A DNA stretch of 64,000 bases. Source: an uncultured Saprospiraceae bacterium. Its GTDB lineage: Bacteria > Bacteroidota > Bacteroidia > Chitinophagales > Saprospiraceae. Shown in pieces: positions 37,005 through 45,657 of this stretch (positions are counted from its first letter, which is position 1; every line of letters begins with the position of its first letter). Position numbers and translations under genes: made by a program. The stretch covers positions 1-64,000 of the forward strand of contig CALGAW010000007.1 in the NCBI GenBank assembly GCA_937959115.1, in the 5' to 3' direction. The notes beneath the pieces were generated by a model, which worked only from the letters and a program-made list of their open reading frames with translations, did no database searches and was not told where the DNA came from.

Positions 37005-37475
37005 TTAAGAGTTGTTGTGGTTTGTTAATCCGTATGCTATTTTTGCTTGTTCTATCAGTCTTTCTTCTGTGGCCTCTTCGGGATAAAGGAGATAGCTTGG
37101 TGCTAATATTGGTTTTATTTTCTCAGGTGTAATAAAGGTAATACTTGGAAACGGGTATTTGCCTTTTGTCAATTGAAGCAGTTGAGGTTCCATCTTAGAG
37201 AATTCAGGATGATCATTTGTTATAATTTCGGCTTTCCCTTTTAGCTGATATCCTTTTTGAACCAGGACATCGATAAAGCTTAGACACACATTTGGATTCT
37301 CCTTGATGTTTTTAATGGTAGTTGGTGATGCGATATTCGCAATGATGACACTTTGTTGTTGATAACATGCAAACACTTCCTTTGGGGAAACATTAGGTAT
37401 TCCTTTTGTTGAAGCAGTTGCCAACCAACAGAGGACACTTCGATTGATATATTCTAGGACAGTTCCACTTAACAT
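37005..37475 (-). CDS. Pyridoxamine 5'-phosphate oxidase-like flavin-binding protein
   Basis: The protein has 156 residues from the ATG at 37475 (MLSGTVLEYINRSVLCWLAT). A longer frame from TTG 37514 is rejected because that codon sits inside the upstream terminator hairpin. The fold is a split barrel of the PPOX family: LATASTKGIPNVSPKEVF and VCLSFIDVLVQKGYQLKGKA are the typical flavin-binding strands. Members bind FMN or F420, and true PdxH activity should not be assumed from this short form. It is in an operon with the GNAT gene. Confidence 0.82.
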   Translation of the reverse strand: MLSGTVLEYINRSVLCWLATASTKGIPNVSPKEVFACYQQQSVIIANIASPTTIKNIKENPNVCLSFIDVLVQKGYQLKGKAEIITNDHPEFSKMEPQLLQLTKGKYPFPSITFITPEKIKPILAPSYLLYPEEATEERLIEQAKIAYGLTNHNNS

Positions 37476-37502
37476 CTTAGTTTTTTGTTTAGCTGTATAA
37501 CT

Positions 37503-37531
37503 AAAAATGACCAATATTGCTATTGGTCATT
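37503..37531 (-). terminator. Terminator of the surface-protein pair at 37558-39661
   Basis: A perfect 11-bp stem (AATGACCAATA / TATTGGTCATT) with a 4-base loop, followed by TTTTT on the minus strand, lies 27 bp after the stop of the gene at 37558. Confidence 0.88.
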
Positions 37532-37557
37532 TCATATAATCAGTTCTTTTTTTAAGA

Positions 37558-38355
37558 TTAATTTCCACCACCATTCCCAGTACATGGGGCGATCTCGGCT
37601 TTGAAGTAAGCACCTGGTCTAGCATGGAAACCATCGTTTAATCTAACAGCATTTCCTGCTCTACATTCTATGGTAGCACCACTATTAATGATGTCTGTAT
37701 TATTAATAGTATTACCTGCATTATAAATGACGCTTGCAGTAGAAGGATGAACGGTGTTTAGTGTTAAGTTACCAACACAAGAGCAATTGTCCCATCCGCT
37801 TGCTACAGGAAAATCTTCTAAATCTCTTAAAACCATTCCGTCATTAGCAGGTGCATTAAACATTGTAAATTTATCATGTAGTTTGATACCAGGATCAGAT
37901 GCACTAGGAGTTATCCAGTTGAAGGTAACGGTAGCTATATGAACCCAGTCCGTTTTGTTTAAGTAGTAGTCACCACTTCCACCTACCTCTTTTTGCATAA
38001 CGATATTTAGAAGTCCATGCGAGTTATCCGCGCCAAGACTTTGATCTATCCAATTCGCACCAGCAGCTTGTGTAGAAGTATTCGCACTAAACTCATGTGT
38101 GGTATGTGAAGCGTAAGCAACAACACTTGGATTAAAATTCAAGAAGATACTTGAACTTCCAATTCTGAAAGAGTTTGTAGAAGCTAGATCAGAAGATTTT
38201 ACGAAAATCCCTAATTCCAATTGTCCAGAACAGTTGTCAGAACTTTCTAATTTGACCTTTACGATATTTGCAAAGACCTGAGAAGAAAAACCTGATAGTA
38301 CTAGGATCAAGAACAAGCTTCTTAAACCTGATATTGTGTTAATGTTAATTCTCAT
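37558..38355 (-). CDS. Secreted protein: cohesin-like module plus 3-coathanger-stack (GCX_COOH-like) end
   Basis: The protein has 265 residues with a signal peptide (LFLILVLSGFSSQVFA). Residues 30-190 are a beta-sandwich module with DNCSGQLELGIFVKS, SSIFLNFNPSVV and VHIATVTFNW, related to the N-terminal modules of the genes at 40937 and 53981. Residues of about 200-265 form the tail VIYNAGNTINN, GATIECRAGNAVRLNDGFHA and IAPCTGNGGGN, which fits the 3-coathanger-stack C-terminal domain with its Cys near the end known from Bacteroidota surface proteins. That tail presumably acts in surface sorting. It lies 7 bp after the tail-fibre-like gene, so the two are co-transcribed. Confidence 0.82.
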   Translation of the reverse strand: MRININTISGLRSLFLILVLSGFSSQVFANIVKVKLESSDNCSGQLELGIFVKSSDLASTNSFRIGSSSIFLNFNPSVVAYASHTTHEFSANTSTQAAGANWIDQSLGADNSHGLLNIVMQKEVGGSGDYYLNKTDWVHIATVTFNWITPSASDPGIKLHDKFTMFNAPANDGMVLRDLEDFPVASGWDNCSCVGNLTLNTVHPSTASVIYNAGNTINNTDIINSGATIECRAGNAVRLNDGFHARPGAYFKAEIAPCTGNGGGN

Positions 38356-38362
38356 AGCAGAT

Positions 38363-39661
38363 TTAATTTTTATTTAATTGTTTTTTTAATTCAATGTTTT
38401 CATCCTTAAGCTCCTGAATCTCTCCTTTCATCTCTTGCATCTCTTTTTCCATGGAAATAAGGTGGAGTATTACTTGCTCTATTTTTTCTTGTTGTTTTTT
38501 TGTAACGTCTCCAACAGTTATGGTACCATCCATTTCAGCTTCTGAATCAAAACCTGAAAGGTGACCATTTTCTTTTATGAACTGTTCCTCTTCTAATAGT
38601 GTTGGGAGTTTATAGCTATCTTTGAATACATAATCTGGCCAGTTTGCAGTTTCTACCAGAACTTCCTTAGATCTGATGTCACCGTTCACGGCTAATTTAG
38701 TATTTGGTGTAGAAGTACCAATTCCGACATTCCCATTTGTAAGGATTCTCATTTTTTCGGAATTATTGATATAGAAACTTGTGAATAAATCTTTTTCTGC
38801 TCTGTAGGACCAATTTGCATCTCCATCTAGTAAACCGAAGCGAACACCATCACCAGCGCCATACAGTCTTCCATATTGTGTGTCTTCTTTGTCTCGCAAT
38901 ACGATTTGTGCAGCAGTAGAGCTGTTAGAATTATAATACAATACGCTACCATTATTACCATATAGTTTTTGCGCCACACCTAACAATACTGTTCTTCCAT
39001 TTACTCTAATGTTTCCAGAAGTATGGATTGATTCTGTTGGTGTGGTTACTCCAATACCAACAAAACCAGCTTCAGTTAGACGCATGCGCTCTGTATTGGC
39101 ATTTGTTGTTCTGAAGATAATGTTGTTACCAGCAATGTAGGAGTTTCCATTATTGTGCGGTAAATAGGAATTGCCATAATAAGGAGATAGGACTTGAATG
39201 CCCGATACAGCAGAATCTGCAGCGACTGTTAGCTTAGCACCAGGAGAGGTGGTACCAATACCTACACGACCATTGGCTAAAATCCTCATCTTTTCAGAGT
39301 TATTAATTCTGAAGGAGGTAGAAACATCTTTATCTGAAAGATATGTCCAGTTAGCATCTGCATCTCTTAAGCCGAAATATCTGCCATCACCTGATCCATA
39401 TATACGGCCATATTGCTCGTTTTCTGCATCTCTAAATACTAATTGAACTATACTAGAGTGTGCACCGTCAAAATAAAAGGCACTGGCATTATTACCATAT
39501 AAGGTTTGATTAGGTCCAAAAAAGATGGTTCTTGATTCAATTCTTAAATTACCTTGAATATGAAGCTTTTCAGAAGGTGCAGTCGTCCCAATCCCCACAT
39601 TTTGACCAAATAATGGAAAGAAAAAAGAAGTGCACAATAATATTAGTAAAAACTTTTTCAT
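38363..39661 (-). CDS. Secreted fibre-like protein with tail-fibre-type repeats and coiled-coil end
   Basis: The protein has 432 residues with signal peptide LLILLCTSFFFPLFGQ. Four VGIG(T/V) motifs (NVGIGTTAP, RVGIGTTSP, FVGIGVTTP, NVGIGTSTP) separate two long near-duplicate segments (TLYGNNASAFYF against KLYGNNGSVLYY; EQYGRIYGSGDG against TQYGRLYGAGDG). The C-terminus has DYVFKDSYKLPTLLEEEQF and ENGHLSGF followed by a coiled coil of about 45 residues. This is the common Bacteroidota exported tail-fibre-like layout, expected to form a trimeric fibre. It is the first gene of the pair with 37558-38355. Function unknown; surface display is inferred. Confidence 0.82.
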   Translation of the reverse strand: MKKFLLILLCTSFFFPLFGQNVGIGTTAPSEKLHIQGNLRIESRTIFFGPNQTLYGNNASAFYFDGAHSSIVQLVFRDAENEQYGRIYGSGDGRYFGLRDADANWTYLSDKDVSTSFRINNSEKMRILANGRVGIGTTSPGAKLTVAADSAVSGIQVLSPYYGNSYLPHNNGNSYIAGNNIIFRTTNANTERMRLTEAGFVGIGVTTPTESIHTSGNIRVNGRTVLLGVAQKLYGNNGSVLYYNSNSSTAAQIVLRDKEDTQYGRLYGAGDGVRFGLLDGDANWSYRAEKDLFTSFYINNSEKMRILTNGNVGIGTSTPNTKLAVNGDIRSKEVLVETANWPDYVFKDSYKLPTLLEEEQFIKENGHLSGFDSEAEMDGTITVGDVTKKQQEKIEQVILHLISMEKEMQEMKGEIQELKDENIELKKQLNKN

Positions 39662-39790
39662 CTATTAAAAATATTCTATAGAGATATCAGGAAATAGTTG
39701 GTAACCTTTAATCTTTAGTAAAATAAGGTTTTTTCAAGACATTACAAAGAACTTTACAGTGTTTTGATTAAAAATTTATTTTTTCAATAT

Positions 39791-40765
39791 CTATAAAGTC
39801 AGATTCTCCATAAAATTAAGGATGTTTTGCTCAATTCTTTCTAGAATATCATGTTCTGCATTATTCTTCTGAAATTCTAAGCCTGTAATTCGTTCATAGA
39901 GATCAATATAGCGCTCAGTGACTAGATTGATGAAGTTATCATCCATATTTGGCATTTGCTGGCCTTCCTTTCCTTGAAATCCATTTTCCATAAGCCATTC
40001 TCTCACAAACTCTTTTGACAATTGCTTTTGATTCTCGCCATTGTCCTGACGTTTTTGGTAGCCATCAAGATAAAAGTACCGAGAGCTATCAGGTGTGTGT
40101 ATTTCATCAATCAGTAGGATTCGATCATCCCTAGTCTTTCCGAATTCATATTTTGTGTCGACAAGTATCAAGCCTCGTTCTGCAGCCATTTCTGTCCCAC
40201 GTTCAAATAATTTGTAAGTGTACTGCTCCATCATTTCATAATCCTCCTTGGAGACAATACCTTGACGTAAAATTTCTTCTCTGGAAATATCCATATCATG
40301 TCCTTCATCTTCTTTAGTAGTTGGGGTGATAATTGGTGTGGGAAATCGATCATGCTGTTTTAGTCCTTCAGGGAGTTGCACGCCACATAGGATCCGTTTT
40401 CCAGCTTTATATGTTCTCCAAGCATGTCCAGTCAAGTAACCTCTTATAACCATTTCAATTGGGAATGGCGAACATCTGTGACCTATTGTTACATTTGGGT
40501 CTGGTGTATCAATGACCCAATTGGGCACTACATCTTTGGTTCTATATAGAAAGTAAGCGGCAATCTGATTGAGTACTTGCCCTTTTGAGGGGATGGGCCT
40601 GGGGAGGACGTGATCAAAAGCAGAAATTCTATCCGTCGTGACCATGACTAAATATTTGTCTTCGATGCTATAAACATCCCGAACTTTCCCTTTATAGAAG
40701 TTGGTTTGTTTTGGGAAGGTAAATTTACTTGAAGCTATTGATTGAGATTCTATTGATTTAGCCAT
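39791..40765 (-). CDS. purC: Phosphoribosylaminoimidazole-succinocarboxamide synthase
   Basis: The protein has 324 residues, the longer SAICAR synthase form (short bacterial forms have about 240). Motifs: [11 protein letters not shown] (ATP loop), [34 protein letters not shown] and [13 protein letters not shown]. It condenses CAIR with aspartate using ATP in purine synthesis. It is alone on the minus strand with no other pur gene in the window. A 125-bp gap follows on the minus strand before the next gene. Confidence 0.96.
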   Translation of the reverse strand: MAKSIESQSIASSKFTFPKQTNFYKGKVRDVYSIEDKYLVMVTTDRISAFDHVLPRPIPSKGQVLNQIAAYFLYRTKDVVPNWVIDTPDPNVTIGHRCSPFPIEMVIRGYLTGHAWRTYKAGKRILCGVQLPEGLKQHDRFPTPIITPTTKEDEGHDMDISREEILRQGIVSKEDYEMMEQYTYKLFERGTEMAAERGLILVDTKYEFGKTRDDRILLIDEIHTPDSSRYFYLDGYQKRQDNGENQKQLSKEFVREWLMENGFQGKEGQQMPNMDDNFINLVTERYIDLYERITGLEFQKNNAEHDILERIEQNILNFMENLTL

Positions 40766-40870
40766 TTTAGAAGAATTTTATTTTTCACAAAAATAATTAA
40801 TTACTAAAGGATATCAAGCAATAAAACGGGTCGAAACGTTATCCACAAATCTTGTCATGTTGTTAACATA

Positions 40871-40901
40871 AAGAAGGGAAATGCTAAGCATTTCCCTTCT
40901 T
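40871..40901 (-). terminator. Terminator between the gene at 40937 and purC
   Basis: A 13-bp perfect stem (AAGAAGGGAAATG / CATTTCCCTTCTT) with a 5-base loop lies 36 bp after the stop of the upstream gene. The T-run on the minus strand is short (CTTCTTTA), but the stem is strong. Confidence 0.75.
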
Positions 40902-40936
40902 TTAAAAATTAGTATTTGACTAGATCAAATCTTCTA

Positions 40937-42115
40937 TTAGTTCACTTTTGCAAACTTCTTAGTTTTTGACTGCCAGTTATTGTCTTTAATTTGAACAAAG
41001 TAAACACCAGAAGGCAAGTTCCCAGCTTGGAATTCTAAGGTGTTTAAACCATCTACTAGTTCAATTGCATTATCAGCAACCAGTTTACCATCAACAGTAG
41101 TAATGATCATTCTAGGAGCGGTAGTTTGAACCTGATTCATGAATTTGATGGTAAGAATATCATTTTCAGAAACTGGATTTGGAAAAAGTTCTGAGATTCC
41201 AACAAATGCTTGCTCGCAATTTGTTTTAACTTGAATTATATTAAAAGTTTCAGATGTTCCATTGAAATCAACTTGTGTCAATCTATAGTAGTTATTTGCT
41301 CCACTTGCACGATCAGTAAAATCGTATGTAATGGAGTTAATTGAATTACCTGCACCATTTATTTGAGCAATTCTACTGTAAGTTTGACCATCATAACTTC
41401 TTTCTAGAATGAAGTAATCATTATCAATCTCTGTTTGTGTTGTCCATGATACTTTTACACTGCAGTCTTCCGCTTTTCCATCAAAAGAAGATAATTCAAT
41501 AGGAAAAAGACAATTGTCACCAACACAATCAGAAAAGTTTTCATACAGATTTTCGCCACAAGGTAACAATACACCTGCTGTTGTTTTCTCACTTAAGAAT
41601 GTAGGAGGGAAGTTTTGTGGTTGACTGTCATGCCATAATAAGTTAGGACATTCATTGAAATCAATGATTTTAAGTGCTAGTCTTCCAACTTTTGTCCATG
41701 CCCCTTCTCTAATTGGGTATCCGTCTCCACCTGCAAGTACAACATTGTAAGATAGAACAGTATCAACAGAACCGGTTAAGGTATGTGGGTCAAAGAAACT
41801 AACTGTAGTGCCTTCTTGAACAACACCTGATAAAAACTCCGTTTCGACTGTTACACTTGCATTATCAGCAGGAATAGTAATATCGTAGGTTTGGATTGCT
41901 TTTCTATTGAAAGAAAATCTGTAATTCTGATCTGACATAAGGAATTCAGAGGCAGCATCTTTTGCTTTTACTTCTACATCTACATAGAATAAACTATCAA
42001 TACAATTGATACTTGCAAAATTAAACCGCACATCGAATACCCCATTCTGGGCAGAAACTGCGAAGGAAGCCAATATGAAAGTGGCAGAAAAAATGATTGT
42101 TAAAAATGATTTCAT
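40937..42115 (-). CDS. T9SS type A surface protein with cohesin-like N-terminal module
   Basis: The protein has 392 residues with a signal peptide (IIFSATFILASFAVSAQ). Residues 25-165 are a beta module (FDVRFNFASINC, SYNVVLAGGDGYPI, VGRLALKIIDF) closely similar to the N-terminal module of the gene at 53981. Residues 205-295 are a fibronectin-like segment common before sorting domains (ELSSFDGKAEDC, VSWTTQTEIDNDYFILERS, NYYRLTQVDFNG). Residues 310-392 are the type A sorting domain (LFPNPVSEND, LPSGVYFVQIKDN, KKFAKVN). It should be exported by T9SS and anchored or released at the surface. Ligand unknown. Confidence 0.88.
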   Translation of the reverse strand: MKSFLTIIFSATFILASFAVSAQNGVFDVRFNFASINCIDSLFYVDVEVKAKDAASEFLMSDQNYRFSFNRKAIQTYDITIPADNASVTVETEFLSGVVQEGTTVSFFDPHTLTGSVDTVLSYNVVLAGGDGYPIREGAWTKVGRLALKIIDFNECPNLLWHDSQPQNFPPTFLSEKTTAGVLLPCGENLYENFSDCVGDNCLFPIELSSFDGKAEDCSVKVSWTTQTEIDNDYFILERSYDGQTYSRIAQINGAGNSINSITYDFTDRASGANNYYRLTQVDFNGTSETFNIIQVKTNCEQAFVGISELFPNPVSENDILTIKFMNQVQTTAPRMIITTVDGKLVADNAIELVDGLNTLEFQAGNLPSGVYFVQIKDNNWQSKTKKFAKVN

Positions 42116-42447
42116 AGTTTATAATTTAGGTATGTATTAAGTTCTTATTATTAATTTATGCAATGTATCACAAAATCCGCCCAAATATAAAGTATAAAAA
42201 AGGGATTTTATAGTAAAAAACAATATTGTCAAATAGAATTAAGCTTTTAAGGCGTAAGCTAATTTCGAACGGTTTCGGTTTGAGCATCTAAATTAGGAAA
42301 TAATTGTGACATTAAAAAACGTATTTTCGTTTCAAATCTCACTAAAAAGACAACTTATCAGTCATAATAGTTGCTCCAATCATCAAAAAAAAATTAAAAG
42401 AATTTTAAAAATAAAAAACTCAATTCAAATTGTGATTGGTTTTTAAA
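42116..42447. other. 332-bp intergenic region
   Basis: TATATTTG on the minus strand (42182-42189) is an exact -7 match, 67 bp before the start of the gene at 42115, without a TTG at the usual distance. Near 42448 the sequence is strongly A/T-rich and holds a loosely spaced CCAATCA/TGATTGG pair that could end the sigma operon. Nothing else was recognised. Confidence 0.4.
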
Positions 42448-43911
42448 CTAAAATTGATATCCTAATCCAAAACTAATTTGACCATTTCTGAGGAACTTCG
42501 ATTCTTGATTGAACGAAGCAAGGGAATTTTCATAACCTAAATTGATTTTAAATTTTGGCTTTACAAACCAGTGAATACCTAGTAAGGCTCCATAAGAAAG
42601 TCCTTTTTTCTTGCCATTAGCGGCTTTCATTATCTGTTCATCATATGAATCGGCTGAAAAAGTTATTGGCCTATTAGAGGATTCTTGATTTACGAATCTT
42701 TTACTGTAATATCCAGCAAAAGCGCCTACTGACACACCTAATGCTCTGTGTGTGCGATACATTGCAGAAATAGGCAAGGAAACCTCGTTTGAACCAACAA
42801 GAAGACTAGAATCCAAAGTAAGCATAACATGACTATAGTTGGGGTCAAGGTGAATGGAAGTTCTTTTTGCTACTTTTGAAGAAATGGAAACTCCGGCCCG
42901 TCCTCCAATTGTTCCTTTTATACCATAAGTTGAAGCAAGAAAAAGTCCCAATTCAATTCTTTTTTTCTCTGGTTTTAAATCAGGAAGATTTATTTTTTTT
43001 GATCCTGCAAAATTTAAATTGACTGGTTTTTCAGTTTTAACAGGCAAAAAATCAATCTCTTTTTTATTGGATTGTGACAAGGCAAACTGACTCGCGCTTG
43101 ATTCATCATAGATTTTTGGGAAATCTGAAAGGTTATGATTTACAGATTTTCCTAATTTGTTTCTATGACTACCAGACACATCGTTCTTACTCGTTGTAGG
43201 ATGAAATCCGCCCTGCATTTTTAATTGAGGTACTGCTGTGACCTGATTTGATTCCCTCTGATTTACCCGTAAAGTTTTATTATATGCGTAACCATCAATC
43301 TGAGGTCTAGCAAGAATAGGAGCTTTCCTTTCACCACCTGACGGATAAACAGCATTCTGCGAGCTAGCAATTGAGTACTTTGTGTTTGTCTCTATTGAAG
43401 AGACAATAGAATTCACCGAAACTAGAGCATTGCCAAGTTCTTGATTGTTTTTAACATTCACTTTGTTAGAAACATTAGTGCTAACCTTTGAATCAGTAGT
43501 CACCTTATCATTCTTAAAGGACTTGATGCTTTTAGCTGAGCCGTTATTGTTGGCGATACTATTATGATTAGAATCATTGCTCTTCGTACTAGAAATCTTT
43601 TTGTCAGTTGGTTGTGTTGCAGACCGATAGGCTATTTCCCTATGCTCCATTGACTCTCCAGGCGATTCTATCGGGGCATCAGTCTTAATTTTAGGCACTA
43701 TGTTAGCAGGTTCACTAGTATTCGTCGTGAACCAAAAAACGATTGCGCCCACAGATATGAGACATAGGAGACCCGCCCCCCATTTCAGATACATTGGAGT
43801 ACTGCGCTTCGTTGGTAGTTCTTTATCAAGTAGGAGACTCATTTGATCCCATCCGAGATCTGCTGTGAGATCCAACTCTCCTTCCCTATTGTTTTGATTT
43901 GATTCACGCAT
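42448..43911 (-). CDS. Membrane-spanning candidate anti-sigma protein with outer-membrane-barrel domain
   Basis: The protein has 487 residues. A cytoplasmic N-terminus of about 42 residues (LGWDQMSLLLDKELP) is followed by one membrane helix at 43-64 (WGAGLLCLISVGAIVFWF). A long Ser/Asn/Lys-rich linker runs to about 310, and the C-terminal 170 residues are beta-barrel-like (ELGLFLASTYGIKGTIGGRAG, KINLGYENSLASF) and end in Phe as outer-membrane proteins do. It overlaps the ECF sigma gene by 8 bp. By position the N-terminus should hold the sigma factor; the layout would link the inner membrane to an outer-membrane or barrel-like sensor in one chain. The barrel assignment is inferred from strand pattern only. 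Confidence 0.72.
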   Translation of the reverse strand: MRESNQNNREGELDLTADLGWDQMSLLLDKELPTKRSTPMYLKWGAGLLCLISVGAIVFWFTTNTSEPANIVPKIKTDAPIESPGESMEHREIAYRSATQPTDKKISSTKSNDSNHNSIANNNGSAKSIKSFKNDKVTTDSKVSTNVSNKVNVKNNQELGNALVSVNSIVSSIETNTKYSIASSQNAVYPSGGERKAPILARPQIDGYAYNKTLRVNQRESNQVTAVPQLKMQGGFHPTTSKNDVSGSHRNKLGKSVNHNLSDFPKIYDESSASQFALSQSNKKEIDFLPVKTEKPVNLNFAGSKKINLPDLKPEKKRIELGLFLASTYGIKGTIGGRAGVSISSKVAKRTSIHLDPNYSHVMLTLDSSLLVGSNEVSLPISAMYRTHRALGVSVGAFAGYYSKRFVNQESSNRPITFSADSYDEQIMKAANGKKKGLSYGALLGIHWFVKPKFKINLGYENSLASFNQESKFLRNGQISFGLGYQF

Positions 43912-44458
43912 ATTTATACTCGTATTGATATTGGTTTAACAGTACTTTTAATTTCTTTCGTGCTTCGGACAAATGCCATTTAGAGGTCCCAACACTAATT
44001 CCAAGTTTTTCAGCAATTTCAGGGTGGGTAAATCCATCTATTGCATATAATGTAAACACGGTTTGACTAGCCTTTGGCACCATTTTTACGATCTTCAGCA
44101 AATCATCCATATACAAGTTATTTACTAGATCCGTGGTAGCAGTTGCATCTCGTTCTTCAAACACAATCAACTCACTGTATTTAGACGTGCGCTTGAAATA
44201 ATCTGAAACACTGTGAAAAACTAACTTTCTAACCCAGCCTTCTAGAGAGCCATTAAAAGAAAACGTATCGATTTTTTTAAATACACGCAAAAATCCATTG
44301 TTGATGATTTCCATTGCCACTTCTTTATCCGTTGTATACCGATAAACCATAGAACGCATTTTAGGAAAATACTTCCTATATAATGCTTCTTGGCATCTCC
44401 GGTCATTTTTGACACAACCAGCGACTAATGCTTCTTCTGTGTAACTAGTTTTAGACAA
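43904..44458 (-). CDS. ECF-type RNA polymerase sigma factor
   Basis: The protein has 184 residues. Region 2 lies at about 15-85 (EALYRKYFPKMRSMVYRYT, GWVRKLVFHSVSDYF) and region 4 at about 120-175 (VFTLYAIDGFTHPEIAEKLG, SVGTSKWHLSEARKKLK, the helix-turn-helix). No region 3, as usual for ECF factors. It is followed with overlap by the candidate anti-sigma gene, the normal ECF arrangement, and preceded by three envelope-protein genes on the same strand. Its own gene cluster is a plausible target. Confidence 0.92.
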   Translation of the reverse strand: MSKTSYTEEALVAGCVKNDRRCQEALYRKYFPKMRSMVYRYTTDKEVAMEIINNGFLRVFKKIDTFSFNGSLEGWVRKLVFHSVSDYFKRTSKYSELIVFEERDATATTDLVNNLYMDDLLKIVKMVPKASQTVFTLYAIDGFTHPEIAEKLGISVGTSKWHLSEARKKLKVLLNQYQYEYKYA

Positions 44459-44507
44459 TTTTATTTATTTATCAGCTATTAGATCTTCAGATTATCAAAT
44501 TAGGTGT

Positions 44508-44837
44508 TTATTTGGTAATACCAACGATCCCAATTTTAACTGCCTTTTTATAAAATTTAGTGCAATTTCGTTCATTCATCTCTTCACAAAACGTATTTCC
44601 ATCGCAATCCGTTGGGTAACTAATCAGATCAGCACAGTGATTACCTAGAATGTAATACTGTTTATTCTGGTAATGATACAATTCGAGAAAGAATCGACAT
44701 TCTAGTTCCTGCCCACTATATCCGATCATACCCAATTGTCCTAATTGGACTTCTGAGCAGTTGTTTTCTATGACCTGTTCCTTATTACAGCTAGACACAA
44801 GCCCAATTAGGATTAGAAAGAATAGATAATTTTTCAT
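44508..44837 (-). CDS. Small Cys-rich lipoprotein
   Basis: The protein has 109 residues. The signal peptide ends in a good lipobox (LVSSC), so it should be lipid-anchored. The mature part has six further Cys (for example NNCSEV, LECRFF, NHCADL, DCDGNTFCEEMNERNC), suggesting disulfides. No family is recognised. It lies between the barrel gene (22 bp upstream) and the ECF sigma gene (49 bp downstream), so it is likely part of the same operon and perhaps of an envelope sensing system. Confidence 0.75.
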   Translation of the reverse strand: MKNYLFFLILIGLVSSCNKEQVIENNCSEVQLGQLGMIGYSGQELECRFFLELYHYQNKQYYILGNHCADLISYPTDCDGNTFCEEMNERNCTKFYKKAVKIGIVGITK

Positions 44838-44859
44838 TTATTAATTTTCTTTACCATCG

Positions 44860-45621
44860 TTAAAACTGAACTCCACAACGCAAAGTAAACCGTTGATACG
44901 TCATTTTTCGGACTTCAGTTCCTTCCCAAATTCTATAATGTTGTTCTGACATTTGGACCTTCCAGCCTAGATCTAATGTTGTGTTTCCACCTGATTTTGC
45001 TCCAAATCGAAAGCCAACTGCAGGATAGCTATAAAATCCACCGACTGATTTAAACAAATCTTGATCTAAATCTTTCAGTCCAATTCCGTATCCAACTTGA
45101 TATCGATACATGGGTGTGGTCTTTTTCTTTAAAAAATACCCCCTAACTTCAGCAAAAATAGGAATATACTGATTTCGCGATACTAGCTGGTATGTATCAA
45201 ATCCCACACCAACTCCTGCACCTACTAAACGATTAAACTGATAGCCTGCTACATTGGCAATACTTGCACCAACAATTAAACTACCCCAGTTATTCTCAGA
45301 CCAATTTACGGATAAATCAGTATTGTTAAACCAACCTTTTTCACGAAAGTTGTAAGCTGTTACCTTTTCCGTATGTTTAGGTTGGATGAGTTCCTGTCTA
45401 ACCTTCCTCACTCTATTGCTTTTAAATCGGATTTGTTGTCCACTCCATGTCTCTATAACCAGCGATTCATCCGGCTTATATTCAAGAAGTTTTCCTCTAA
45501 ACAGGCTTCCATCCTTAAGGTAAACAACATCTTGGAACATTGCTCCTTCCTCATTATTTTCTTGGGCAAATAAAGAGAGCGAAAAGAGTAAGATTAAAAT
45601 ATTTGTTAATAAAACTTTCAT
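44860..45621 (-). CDS. Outer-membrane beta-barrel protein of unknown function
   Basis: From the ATG at 45621 the product has 253 residues and a clean signal peptide (MKVLLTNILILLFSLSLFAQ); an ATG at 45639 would add six residues. Residues 30-85 are a small soluble domain (VVYLKDGSLFRGKLLEYKPD, GQQIRFKSNRVRKV), similar in look to repeats that follow SPOR-free periplasmic parts of Bacteroidota barrel proteins. The remainder alternates as beta strands (GASIANVAGYQF, GAGVGVGFDTY) and ends in QF, typical of a barrel. No substrate can be named. In the sigma-factor operon, 18 bp plus the leader after the LVIVD gene. Confidence 0.72.
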   Translation of the reverse strand: MKVLLTNILILLFSLSLFAQENNEEGAMFQDVVYLKDGSLFRGKLLEYKPDESLVIETWSGQQIRFKSNRVRKVRQELIQPKHTEKVTAYNFREKGWFNNTDLSVNWSENNWGSLIVGASIANVAGYQFNRLVGAGVGVGFDTYQLVSRNQYIPIFAEVRGYFLKKKTTPMYRYQVGYGIGLKDLDQDLFKSVGGFYSYPAVGFRFGAKSGGNTTLDLGWKVQMSEQHYRIWEGTEVRKMTYQRFTLRCGVQF

Positions 45622-45657
45622 TTTGATTTCTTTTATCATTAATAAAAATGGTCACTC

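Noticed and set aside
37476-37514. Upstream TTG start for the PPOX-like gene
   Set aside because: The codon is within the terminator stem of the preceding operon; the ATG at 37475 gives the usual family start.
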